Shown: in pieces, positions 45,045 through 52,043 of the stretch
How positions within the stretch are numbered: the stretch's first letter is position 1
How the letters are laid out: each line of letters starts with the position of its first letter
Assembly: GCF_026460885.1 (NCBI RefSeq)
Contig: NZ_JAOVZW010000001.1
Coordinates: 434,001-498,000 of the forward strand
From: Chryseobacterium formosum
Lineage (GTDB): Bacteria; Bacteroidota; Bacteroidia; Flavobacteriales; Weeksellaceae
Direction of reading: 5' to 3'
Length of the DNA stretch: 64,000 nucleotides
Notes under the pieces: generated by a model
The model's input: the letters and a program-made list of their open reading frames with translations, nothing else
Told to the model about the DNA's origin: nothing
Database searches by the model: none
Made by a program: the position numbers and the translations under genes

Positions 45045-45473
45045 ATGCTAAAGTCTACATTATTATTTTTATTTGGATGCTCTTTTTGTTTTGCGCAGAT
45101 TCAAGTTAGCACAACTTCAACAATGAATTTGGAGGGTGACGGAACTAAAGTAAAAAGTACTGACGGACAGGGAAGTGGAAGTGGACCGAGTACTCCACCA
45201 CCTCCGACTTATAATAATACACAAGTAATGAGAGATAATACAGATGTATTTATCGACCAAGGCAAATTAAATGTGATTATTAACCAACAGGACAAAAAAA
45301 TAAGTAGATATTTTGTAAATGACGGATATGGCAATAAAAAGATAGACGAAATAATATCTGCGACAAATTCTTTCAAGGTAGATATATCTAATCTGAACTC
45401 GGGTCATTATTATATTTCAGTTGTGCTTGTCTCGCCTAATGTAGTTCTAACCAAATCATTTATAAAACCGTAA
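45045..45473 (+). CDS. Exported protein with Gly/Pro linker and T9SS-like tail
   Basis: 142 residues. The signal peptide MLKSTLLFLFGCSFCFAQ is followed by a Ser/Thr stretch, a Gly/Ser/Pro linker (GQGSGSGPSTPPPPTYNN) and a beta-rich C-terminus of about 75 residues (FKVDISNLNSGHYYISVVL, TKSFIKP). The end resembles a type A T9SS or a DUF3244-like domain, but without the PNP motif. It lies divergent to the TPR kinase and before the peptide array, so it may be a signal partner of the kinase or a surface component of the peptide system. Function is unknown. Confidence 0.65.
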   Translation: MLKSTLLFLFGCSFCFAQIQVSTTSTMNLEGDGTKVKSTDGQGSGSGPSTPPPPTYNNTQVMRDNTDVFIDQGKLNVIINQQDKKISRYFVNDGYGNKKIDEIISATNSFKVDISNLNSGHYYISVVLVSPNVVLTKSFIKP

Positions 45474-45564
45474 CAAAAAATATTAGTAATAAAGTATTCA
45501 AATATAAAATTAATATTGATATTCTGGAAAACACAAATCTATATACACGAGTGATCAAATGCCG

Positions 45565-45594
45565 TATCCGAAAAGCTAAAATAAAGTAGGAAAA
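45565..45594 (+). promoter_or_regulatory. Conserved 5' leader element, copy 1
   Basis: The core TCCGAAAAGCT and the following AGTAGGAAA match the other copies at 48596, 49198 and 49534. It starts 42-45 nt before the ATG of peptide 1, the same distance as in the other copies. TCC and GGA at its ends can pair. No good -7 box is seen at the expected place. Confidence 0.7.
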
Positions 45595-45609
45595 TTAAAA
45601 CAACTATTT

Positions 45610-45774
45610 ATGAAAAACTTAAAAAAAATTTCAAGAGAAGATTTAAAATCTGTAAATGGAGGATACATGCAATGCTCATCAAGAGGTTGTTGTGATTATG
45701 TTAGAAATCCACACCTTGCTCCACCGTGTTGCAATAGAATAATTCCTCTTTGCCCTGTAACTAATCCAGTTTAA
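45610..45774 (+). CDS. Double-glycine leader peptide 1
   Basis: 54 residues. Leader MKNLKKISREDLKSVNGG with a GG cleavage site at 17-18; core of 36 residues with six Cys (CSSRGCC, APPCC, PLC) and several Pro. It is the first gene of the plus-strand array and the first one with the conserved 5' element (45565). The leader is a target for the C39 peptidase of the exporter at 49848, and the Cys residues are a likely target for the VKOR-thioredoxin protein at 47038. Antimicrobial or signal role is inferred, not shown. Confidence 0.8.
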   Translation: MKNLKKISREDLKSVNGGYMQCSSRGCCDYVRNPHLAPPCCNRIIPLCPVTNPV

Positions 45775-45819
45775 TCAAATGTTATTAAATTGATTCTGTG
45801 GTGCTCTAATAATCCAATC

Positions 45820-45855
45820 CCAGTCTAAGCTGAGAAAAAGATACACTTGGACTGG
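45820..45855 (+). other. Hairpin in the leader of peptide gene 2
   Basis: CCAGTCTAAG at 45820-45829 and CTTGGACTGG at 45846-45855 form a 10-bp stem with one G-U pair. It lies 20 nt before the ATG and is not followed by a strong U tract. It might protect or gate the mRNA of peptide 2. Confidence 0.5.
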
Positions 45856-45875
45856 AGATTTTAATTGCTTTTAAT

Positions 45876-46070
45876 ATGAAAAATTTAAAAAAATTATCAA
45901 GACAAGATTTAAAATCTGTTAGTGGAGGAATATATACTCAACCTCCTAGTGTTTGGTGTGCACTGGGTAAACAGCCAGTGAAATGTGTTGATCCCGATAC
46001 TGGAGCTATATCTTGGCAATGTATAGTAAATGGAAATCCAATGTTTTGCGTGAGAGTTATACCAGTTTAA
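45876..46070 (+). CDS. Double-glycine leader peptide 2
   Basis: 64 residues. Leader MKNLKKLSRQDLKSVSGG, then a 46-residue core with four spaced Cys (WCALGKQ, VKCVDPD, QCIVNG, FCVRV), many Val and Pro, and two Trp. The Cys are not paired as CC, unlike most of the other cores. It is preceded by the hairpin at 45820. The same leader suggests export by the same C39 transporter. Its core has no similarity to known bacteriocins that I can see. Confidence 0.8.
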   Translation: MKNLKKLSRQDLKSVSGGIYTQPPSVWCALGKQPVKCVDPDTGAISWQCIVNGNPMFCVRVIPV

Positions 46071-46137
46071 AAAGCTATATAACAAAAATAGAATGTATTA
46101 ACTTAAACAGGCTTTAAATCAAAAAATAATTTCTATT

Positions 46138-46329
46138 ATGAAAATTTTAAAAAATTTATCAAGAGAAAGTTTAAAAACAATCAAGGGTGGTTATAAGTAT
46201 TGTGATACAGCTGCAGATTGTGGTCCGGGATTTTGTTGTTCATTAGATAAAAATAATGGAAAAGGATGTAGAACAATATCTGGAGCAGGTGGAACAGGAT
46301 CAAATGCTTATTATTGTAATGTGGATTAA
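46138..46329 (+). CDS. Double-glycine leader peptide 3
   Basis: 63 residues. Leader MKILKNLSRESLKTIKGG with GG at 17-18, then a core of 45 residues with six Cys in the order C, C, CC, C, C (YCDTAADCGPGFCCSLD). The CC pair in the middle and the Gly-rich loops are reminiscent of knottin-type peptides. It resembles the core of peptide 9 in layout. It lies 67 nt after peptide 2 and 18 nt before peptide 4. Confidence 0.8.
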   Translation: MKILKNLSRESLKTIKGGYKYCDTAADCGPGFCCSLDKNNGKGCRTISGAGGTGSNAYYCNVD

Positions 46330-46347
46330 ATTTTAAATTATTTAAAT

Positions 46348-46497
46348 ATGAAAAAACTATCAAGGCAAGATTTAAAATCTGTGAATGGAGGGATTGATAA
46401 CCAAAAAAAATGTTGTGCGAGAGATACTTGCGGAAACTGTGTTTATTGGGTTCCTAATAATCAAATCTGCCCATCAGTTATTATTCCAGCTTGTTGA
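46348..46497 (+). CDS. Double-glycine leader peptide 4
   Basis: 49 residues. A shortened leader MKKLSRQDLKSVNGG (GG at 14-15), then a core of 34 residues with six Cys (KKCCARDTCGNC, ICPS, and a final Cys). The C-terminal Cys is unusual. It lacks the NL of the standard MKNL leader start. It is only 18 nt after peptide 3, so the two are probably on one mRNA. Confidence 0.75.
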   Translation: MKKLSRQDLKSVNGGIDNQKKCCARDTCGNCVYWVPNNQICPSVIIPAC

Positions 46498-46557
46498 TGA
46501 ATAATGTCTTTTATATAAGATTGATAAATAAGCAAAATCTAAAATAAATATTAAACT

Positions 46558-46695
46558 ATGAAAAATCTGAAAAAACTTTCAAGAGAAAAATTGAAATCAG
46601 TTAATGGGGGTGTTATGGAGTCAATTATTAGATGTTGTAAACTTAAAACTTGTCCAACAAACCCATATTGTCATAGGGTTATTACTCCTGTTTAA
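46558..46695 (+). CDS. Double-glycine leader peptide 5
   Basis: 45 residues, the shortest of the set. Leader MKNLKKLSREKLKSVNGG, then a 27-residue core (VMESIIRCCKLKTC, YCHRVITPV) with four Cys. The CC and the final VxxPV resemble peptide 1. It is the last gene of the first half of the array and is followed by the terminator at 46802. Confidence 0.78.
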   Translation: MKNLKKLSREKLKSVNGGVMESIIRCCKLKTCPTNPYCHRVITPV

Positions 46696-47037
46696 ATAGA
46701 CTTCTAAGTTCCTAAAAACTTGTACAAACTGAGCAAACCAAATCATGTAAAATACGATGTGTTTTTTAGAGAACAAAGAGTTAATAATTTATAATTAAAA
46801 AAAGTTGAGAAACATATATGTCTCTCAACTTTGTATTTATTGTAGGATATTTATTTCTGAGCTTTCAAAGCTGTATTCTCTTCTTTCATTAGAAATCTAT
46901 GGTATCAAAATCACATAATCATGTTATTTTATTTTCATATCGCAATAAATATATTTAATGAAAAAAATAATAGAATATAATTCTAAATAAAATAACTATT
47001 TTTATTATCTTCATAAAAATTAATAATACACCAATTC
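46696..47037. other. Gene-free spacer with a terminator
   Basis: About 340 nt without a gene-like frame. It contains the terminator at 46802 and then AT-rich sequence, presumably with the promoter of the gene at 47038. No clear TAnnTTTG box and no copy of the 5' leader element is seen. Confidence 0.5.
46802..46836 (+). terminator. Terminator after peptide 5
   Basis: AAGTTGAGA at 46802-46810 pairs with TCTCAACTT at 46823-46831, followed by GTATTT. It is preceded by an A tract and separates the first five peptides from the VKOR gene. Confidence 0.75.
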
Positions 47038-48546
47038 ATGAATTTTGACCGTCTCATAGACCACTTCAAACTTGACAAGCAAGAATTTTACTTCCAATTC
47101 AATTCTCATCCTAATTACCCATCTGCATTGGCTTTCAGTGATACTCTCAATTTCTTGGGATTAAAAAATGATGCTTACGAATTGGATAAAGAATATTGGG
47201 ACGAATTGCCTGAAGAATACATGGCTTTGGTTGATAATTCGTTTTCTCTGGTAAAAAAGAAGGGCAGCGATTACACGATTTATTCTGATAAAGTAAAAAC
47301 ACTGACTAAAGAAGAACTTTACAAAAACTCTGGTGATTTTGTACTCCTTTTTGAGAAAACTGAGAATGTAAAAACAAAGTCTTTCTTCAATTTTAAACCA
47401 TTTATTTATCTTGTTTTTGGGATTATTATTCTCTATTCATTCTTGCAATTTAGATGGTATGAAAGTATTTTCAACATATTGTCACTGGTCGGAGTTTATA
47501 TTTCGTTAGAACTTTTCAATCAAAAATTTGGTCAGGAATCTGCTGTTGTAAGTAATATTTGTGGCGGTGCTGCAAATAGTTCTTCTCAAAGCTCATGTTC
47601 AAAGATTTTTTCTTCCGATAAAACAGATGTTTTAGGATTAAAACTTTCAGATTTTAGTTTAATTTATTTCTTAGGAATTACTTTTAGCGGTCTTCTTTTT
47701 CCACAATCTCAGGTTATTTTGCGAATTACTGCAATGATTTCAATTCTTGTGATTTTTTACTCTTTTTATGTTCAGGCTTTTGTTGAAAAATCGCTTTGTA
47801 GAGTTTGTTTGGTTATTATTCTTGTTTTGCTAGGTCAGATTGCATTAAGTTCTTTCTATTTTAGTTGGGACATAAATTTGTCTGCTGTCTTTACAAGTAT
47901 TATACTATTCATTTCTCTATTTTTCACAGTTGCTTTTTTAAACAATCTGATGAATCAAAAAGAAGAACTCAAAAAATCTAATGCAAAAAATCTTAGATTT
48001 AAAAGAAATTATGATCTATTCAAAAGGGAACTTACCGATAATGAAAAAATTGATTTTGCAGATAAACACACATTTTTCTTAGGAAACAGAGATGCCAAAA
48101 TGCATATTTCAGTCGTTTCTAATCCTTATTGTGGATTCTGTAAAGATGCTCACAAAATTATTGAAGATTTGTTGTTGCAATATCCGGATGAGATTTCTGC
48201 ACAGATAAGATTCAATTATTCAAATGAGAAAACTGATGAGAAATATACCAGGCTTATTTCAGACTTTTTAAATATTTATAAAAATAAATCACAAAAAGAA
48301 TTTTTAAATTCCGTTGATACTTGGTTTAAAAATAAAGACGAGAATGAAATTAAGAGAAAATCCGGAACAGAAAATATGGAAGATCTTACCAGTCTTATTC
48401 AAATGACAGCAGAAAATAGTTCTGCCGGTCTTAATTTCACACCGGTCTTTATCATCAATGGTTATCAGTTCCCGGAGAAATATGACCGTGAAGATATTCA
48501 TTATTTTATCAGCGAATTGATTGAAGATGAAGATTTTCCGTCGTAA
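47038..48546 (+). CDS. C39-like / VKOR / thioredoxin fusion protein
   Basis: 502 residues with three parts. Residues 1-110 look like a catalytically dead C39 peptidase (HPNYPSALAFSDTLNFLG), with no Cys at the active-site place. Residues 120-310 are a membrane VKOR domain with loop Cys175 and Cys187 and the CxxC active site Cys254/Cys257 (KSLCRVCLV). Residues 340-500 are a thioredoxin/DsbA-like domain with Cys365/Cys368 (YCGFC) and a TPVFIINGYQFP cis-Pro loop. VKOR passes electrons to quinone and thioredoxin oxidises substrates. Between Cys-rich peptide genes, its likely job is to make disulfides in them. Confidence 0.9.
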   Translation: MNFDRLIDHFKLDKQEFYFQFNSHPNYPSALAFSDTLNFLGLKNDAYELDKEYWDELPEEYMALVDNSFSLVKKKGSDYTIYSDKVKTLTKEELYKNSGDFVLLFEKTENVKTKSFFNFKPFIYLVFGIIILYSFLQFRWYESIFNILSLVGVYISLELFNQKFGQESAVVSNICGGAANSSSQSSCSKIFSSDKTDVLGLKLSDFSLIYFLGITFSGLLFPQSQVILRITAMISILVIFYSFYVQAFVEKSLCRVCLVIILVLLGQIALSSFYFSWDINLSAVFTSIILFISLFFTVAFLNNLMNQKEELKKSNAKNLRFKRNYDLFKRELTDNEKIDFADKHTFFLGNRDAKMHISVVSNPYCGFCKDAHKIIEDLLLQYPDEISAQIRFNYSNEKTDEKYTRLISDFLNIYKNKSQKEFLNSVDTWFKNKDENEIKRKSGTENMEDLTSLIQMTAENSSAGLNFTPVFIINGYQFPEKYDREDIHYFISELIEDEDFPS

Positions 48547-48595
48547 TTATTTTCATTTAATTAAAATTGTTTAATTTTAAATTGATTAAAAGCGA

Positions 48596-48624
48596 GATCC
48601 GAAAAGCTTAAAAAGAGTAGGAAA
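48596..48624 (+). promoter_or_regulatory. Conserved 5' leader element, copy 2
   Basis: GATCCGAAAAGCTT then AGAGTAGGAAA, 43 nt before the ATG of peptide 6. Same spacing and core as the other copies. The place of the -7 box holds only a weak match (TAAATTGA at 48578). Confidence 0.7.
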
Positions 48625-48641
48625 TTACCAAATCAATTTTT

Positions 48642-48785
48642 ATGAAAAATTTAAAAAAAATCAACCGACAGGAAATGAAAACAATTCAGGGCGGTCTTAC
48701 CTGCAAAGGCGGACAACTTTGCCTGATCGACGGAAAATGGAAATGTATGCCTTACGACGGCTGCGGTGGCGGAAATCAGCCATAA
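48642..48785 (+). CDS. Double-glycine leader peptide 6
   Basis: 47 residues. Leader MKNLKKINRQEMKTIQGG, then a core of 29 residues with four Cys (LTCKGGQLCLIDG, KWKCMPYDGC) and a Gly-rich end. The DNA of the core is more GC-rich than the other peptides of the array. It lies 33 nt before peptide 7, so they are probably on one transcript that starts at the element at 48596. Confidence 0.78.
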   Translation: MKNLKKINRQEMKTIQGGLTCKGGQLCLIDGKWKCMPYDGCGGGNQP

Positions 48786-48818
48786 ATTAATCATCAAATC
48801 AAACTAAATTACAGTATT

Positions 48819-48965
48819 ATGAAAAATTTTAAAAAAATCTCAAGAAGTCAATTGAAAGACATTAACGGTGGCGCTTCAGGTTGCTCTCAGGCATGTTGCC
48901 CACCTCCGGGAATAAAAAGATGCCCAAATATTTATTGTTTTGCACCATGTCCTGTAGAATCTTAA
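48819..48965 (+). CDS. Double-glycine leader peptide 7
   Basis: 48 residues. Leader MKNFKKISRSQLKDINGG, then a core with six Cys: GCSQACCPPPGIKRCPNIYC and APCPVES. The layout C-x3-CC-x7-C-x4-C is shared with peptide 8, so the two are recent paralogues. It starts 33 nt after peptide 6 and ends 10 nt before peptide 8. Confidence 0.8.
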   Translation: MKNFKKISRSQLKDINGGASGCSQACCPPPGIKRCPNIYCFAPCPVES

Positions 48966-48975
48966 AATTAAGAAT

Positions 48976-49134
48976 ATGAAAAATCTGAAAAAATTAGGAA
49001 GAAACGAAATGAAAGACATTTTTGGAGCCGGCCCAATTCTGATTGGCTGTTCTAAAAGTTGCTGTCCTACAGACGGAAGACCAAGATGCCCGAAAATCTA
49101 CTGTCCGGCAGTTGTTTGCCCACAGTATATTTAA
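48976..49134 (+). CDS. Leader peptide 8 with altered cleavage site
   Basis: 52 residues. The leader MKNLKKLGRNEMKDIFGAG ends in GA/AG rather than GG. The core ILIGCSKSCCPTDGRPRCPK is a close relative of peptide 7 (C-x3-CC-x7-C-x4-C), again with six Cys. GA is used by some C39 peptidases, so cleavage may still occur, but this is less certain than for the others. Confidence 0.75.
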   Translation: MKNLKKLGRNEMKDIFGAGPILIGCSKSCCPTDGRPRCPKIYCPAVVCPQYI

Positions 49135-49180
49135 ATTAAATAAAATTTTAAAAATTTCTTTAGTGTTAGAAAAAATCCCT

Positions 49181-49227
49181 TATATTTGATTTATAGCGGA
49201 TTCCGAAAAGCTAATAGAGTAGGAAAA
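49181..49227 (+). promoter_or_regulatory. Promoter and 5' leader element, copy 3
   Basis: TATATTTG at 49181-49188 is a perfect -7 box. The element starts at 49198 (GGATTCCGAAAAGCTA, then AGAGTAGGAAAA), at the predicted mRNA start. TTCC and GGAA can pair. The ATG of peptide 9 follows at 49244. About 50 nt around this are almost identical to copy 4. Confidence 0.75.
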
Positions 49228-49243
49228 CAAAATATTATTTATT

Positions 49244-49477
49244 ATGAAAAATTTAACAAAACTTTCGAGACAACATTTGAAATCCATCAGCGGAGGCTTG
49301 CGAGCTTGCAGAGATGGTTGTGCACCAAACCAATGTTGCCTGACTGGTAATGTTTGTGGCACTCCTGGGAATGGAAGGCTGTGTCAGGCGCCAGACAGTA
49401 ATGGTTGTGCAGCTGGAACTTACTATTGTGATTATACTCTTAGCTGTATTTCTGAGAGCCAATTATGCGCTCTATAA
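49244..49477 (+). CDS. Double-glycine leader peptide 9
   Basis: 77 residues, the longest of the set. Leader MKNLTKLSRQHLKSISGG, then a 59-residue core with ten Cys (ACRDGC, NQCCL, VCGTPGN, LCQAPD, GCAAG, YYCDY, SCISE, QLCAL). The CC pair and Gly-rich spacing resemble peptide 3 and eukaryote-like knottins. An even Cys number would allow five disulfides. Own promoter and leader element upstream (49181). Confidence 0.82.
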   Translation: MKNLTKLSRQHLKSISGGLRACRDGCAPNQCCLTGNVCGTPGNGRLCQAPDSNGCAAGTYYCDYTLSCISESQLCAL

Positions 49478-49516
49478 ATTATTCTTTATAAATTTCACTG
49501 TCGTTAAAAAATCCCT

Positions 49517-49563
49517 TATATTTGATTTATAGTGGATTCCGAAAAGCTAGTAGAGTAGGAAAA
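49517..49563 (+). promoter_or_regulatory. Promoter and 5' leader element, copy 4
   Basis: TATATTTG at 49517-49524 and the element from 49534 (GGATTCCGAAAAGCTA, AGAGTAGGAAAA) repeat copy 3 nearly base for base, including the ATCCCT stretch before the box. The ATG of peptide 10 is at 49585. Confidence 0.75.
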
Positions 49564-49584
49564 AATAAAAACAAATTATTTATT

Positions 49585-49785
49585 ATGAAAAATTTAAAAA
49601 AATTATCAAGAGAAAATCTTAAAAAATTAAAAGGAGGAGGAAGAATAATGCACGAGCCATTATATCCATGTTATGACATACGTGATGTGAGTCATTGTTA
49701 TGGTGATTATTATAATTGTGCAGTTCATTCTAATAGTTGTACGCCGATGGAATTCTGTGGTCAAACACTATATTGCATGTGGTAA
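49585..49785 (+). CDS. Double-glycine leader peptide 10
   Basis: 66 residues. Leader MKNLKKLSRENLKKLKGG, then a core of 48 residues with six Cys and many Tyr and His (EPLYPCYDIRD, HCYGDYYNC, TPMEFCGQTLYC). The start at 49585 is chosen over the longer frame from 49522 because that frame runs through the promoter and leader element. It is the last peptide before the exporter genes and is followed by the terminator at 49811. Confidence 0.8.
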   Translation: MKNLKKLSRENLKKLKGGGRIMHEPLYPCYDIRDVSHCYGDYYNCAVHSNSCTPMEFCGQTLYCMW

Positions 49786-49810
49786 TAACCTTTTAAAAAT
49801 ATCTTAAATT

Positions 49811-49833
49811 AAGGCTGTATTTATACAGCCTTT
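49811..49833 (+). terminator. Hairpin between peptide 10 and the exporter gene
   Basis: AAGGCTGTAT and ATACAGCCTT form a 10-bp stem with a TT loop, followed by TCT. The exporter start is only 15 nt downstream, so it may act as a partial terminator. Confidence 0.7.
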
Positions 49834-49847
49834 CTAATATAAAACCT

Positions 49848-52043
49848 TTGAAAAAAAAATTCCCCTTTTACCTTCAGCCCGATTCCAAAGATTGCGGTCC
49901 CACATGTCTCAGAATTGTCAGCAAACATTACGGCAAAAGCATTTCGTTACAACAGATCCGTAATCTTTCAGAAACGACAAGAGAAGGAAGCAGTCTGCTT
50001 GGTTTGAGTGATGCTGCCGAAGATTTGGGCTTCCGTTCTTTGGGAGTGCAGATCGATTTTAATACTTTGGCTGAAGAAGTTCCGTTCCCGTGTATTGTAC
50101 ACTGGAATAAAAATCATTTTGTAGTTGTTTATAAAATTGATAAAAACAATGTTGTCTATATTTCAGATCCTAGTTATGGTTTGATCACCTATACACGAGA
50201 AGAATTTATCAAACGATGGATCGGCGAAAATGCCAATGAAAACACCGAAGAAGGAATTGCTTTGATTCTCGAAACTACTCCTGCATTTTTTCAGACCGAA
50301 TTTGACGATCAGGAAAGTAAAGCCAGTTTTTCTTTTCTTTCAAAATATTTGTTGAAATATAAATCGCTGATCGTTCAATTGGCAATTGGTTTGTTAGCGG
50401 GAAGCTTATTGTCACTTATCCTGCCCTTCCTTACTCAAAGTATTGTGGATGTTGGAATTCAGAATCAGGATTTGAATTTTATTTATTTGGTTTTACTCGC
50501 TCAAGTCATGCTTTTTCTTGGTAGAATGGGAATCGAGGTTATCCGAAGCTGGATTTTACTTCATCTTTCCACTAGGATCAATATTTCCATCATCTCAGAT
50601 TTCTTTATTAAATTAATGAAACTTCCAATCAGTTTCTTTGATACAAGAATGACGGGTGACATCATGCAGAGAATCAACGACCATCATAGAATTGAGCAGC
50701 TTTTGACCAATTCATCTTTGAATACATTATTCTCTTTAGTCAATCTGATCATTTTCAGTATCGTTTTACTATTCTATGATTACAGATTATTTGTTGTTTA
50801 TTTAGTTGGAGCAATTTTATATATCGGATGGATCACTTTTTTCCTCGGAAAAAGAAAAGAGCTCGATTACAAAAGATTTTCACAGGTTTCTCAGGAACAA
50901 AGCAAAGTTATTGAGCTGATTAACGGAATGCAGGAAATCAAAATGCATAACGCTGAAAAGCAAAAACGATGGGATTGGGAGTTTCTACAGGTTAAACTGT
51001 TTAAACTAAGAATAAAATCCTTATCATTAGAACAATGGCAATCTGTTGGTGGAAATTTCATCAATCAGATGAAAGATATTTTGGTGAGTTTTCTTTCTGC
51101 TAAATTGGTTTTAGAGGGAAATCTTACTTTAGGGATGATGCTTTCCGTTCAGTACATTATCGGACAACTAAACAGTCCTCTTTTACAGTTGATAGATTTC
51201 ATCAAACAAACTCAGGATGCTAAGATTTCGTTGGAAAGATTAGGTGAAATCCATGACAAAGAAGATGAGGAAAACAAAGATGAGCAATATGCTACTGAAG
51301 TTCCGGAAAAAGATATCGAGATTAGCAATATGTCGTTCAGATACATCGGTTCGGATGTTCCGGTTTTTGAAAATTTAAGCTTAAACATTCCTTATCAAAA
51401 AACAACGGCAATCGTCGGAGCCAGCGGAAGCGGAAAAACGACCCTATTAAAATTATTAATGAAATTTTATGAACCCAATGAGGGCGAAATAAAAATAGGA
51501 AATACTCAGATGAAAAACATTTCACCAAGATTCTGGAGAGATCAGTGCGGTGTGGTGATGCAGGAAGGTTATGTTTTTAATGATACGATTGCCAATAATA
51601 TTGCTATAGGTGAAGATTATGTAGATAAAATAAAACTGAGAAAAGCAGTTGAAATTGCCAATATCAAAGAGTTTATTGAAGGATTACCGTTAAGTTACAA
51701 TACAAAAATCGGAAACGAAGGACTTGGCGTGAGTGGCGGACAAAAGCAAAGACTGTTCATCGCAAGAGCGGTTTACAAATCCCCGGAATATATTTTCTTC
51801 GATGAAGCAACAAGTGCGTTGGATGCTAACAATGAAAAGGTAATTATGGAAAATCTTGAACAGTTTTTTGAAGGTAAAACAGCCATTGTGATTGCACATA
51901 GATTATCAACTGTAAGACATGCCGATAAAATAATTGTTTTAGACAAAGGTAAAGTCGTGGAAGAGGGAAATCATACAGAATTAGTAGCTTTGAAAGGTGA
52001 ATATTACAGACTCGTTAAAAATCAGCTAGAACTTGGAAACTAA
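49848..52043 (+). CDS. Peptidase-containing ABC exporter (C39 bacteriocin-processing type)
   Basis: 731 residues in three domains. Residues 1-140: C39 peptidase with Gln10, Cys16 (DSKDCGPTC), His90 (HFVVVY) and Asp107, which cuts after the GG of leaders. Residues 170-450: six-helix transmembrane domain. Residues 490-731: ATPase with GASGSGKTTLLK (Walker A), VSGGQKQR (signature) and IFFDEATSALD (Walker B). It cleaves and exports the peptides upstream. The only plausible start is the TTG at 49848 (coding MKKKFPF). The HlyD gene overlaps its end by 11 nt. Confidence 0.95.
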   Translation: MKKKFPFYLQPDSKDCGPTCLRIVSKHYGKSISLQQIRNLSETTREGSSLLGLSDAAEDLGFRSLGVQIDFNTLAEEVPFPCIVHWNKNHFVVVYKIDKNNVVYISDPSYGLITYTREEFIKRWIGENANENTEEGIALILETTPAFFQTEFDDQESKASFSFLSKYLLKYKSLIVQLAIGLLAGSLLSLILPFLTQSIVDVGIQNQDLNFIYLVLLAQVMLFLGRMGIEVIRSWILLHLSTRINISIISDFFIKLMKLPISFFDTRMTGDIMQRINDHHRIEQLLTNSSLNTLFSLVNLIIFSIVLLFYDYRLFVVYLVGAILYIGWITFFLGKRKELDYKRFSQVSQEQSKVIELINGMQEIKMHNAEKQKRWDWEFLQVKLFKLRIKSLSLEQWQSVGGNFINQMKDILVSFLSAKLVLEGNLTLGMMLSVQYIIGQLNSPLLQLIDFIKQTQDAKISLERLGEIHDKEDEENKDEQYATEVPEKDIEISNMSFRYIGSDVPVFENLSLNIPYQKTTAIVGASGSGKTTLLKLLMKFYEPNEGEIKIGNTQMKNISPRFWRDQCGVVMQEGYVFNDTIANNIAIGEDYVDKIKLRKAVEIANIKEFIEGLPLSYNTKIGNEGLGVSGGQKQRLFIARAVYKSPEYIFFDEATSALDANNEKVIMENLEQFFEGKTAIVIAHRLSTVRHADKIIVLDKGKVVEEGNHTELVALKGEYYRLVKNQLELGN

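Noticed and set aside
46696..47037. Additional GG-leader peptides between peptide 5 and the VKOR gene
   Set aside because: No MKNLKK-like start and no Cys-rich frame was found on either strand of this stretch.
45565..49563. Repeated leader elements as a CRISPR array
   Set aside because: Only four copies, at irregular distances of 0.3-3 kb, each before a gene; no spacer pattern and no cas genes.
45610..49785. Peptides as lanthipeptides or radical-SAM-modified RiPPs
   Set aside because: No LanB/LanC/LanM-type enzyme and no SPASM protein in the locus. The radical SAM protein at 41098 is of the PA0069 family and lies outside the array. Disulfide formation fits the VKOR-thioredoxin protein better.
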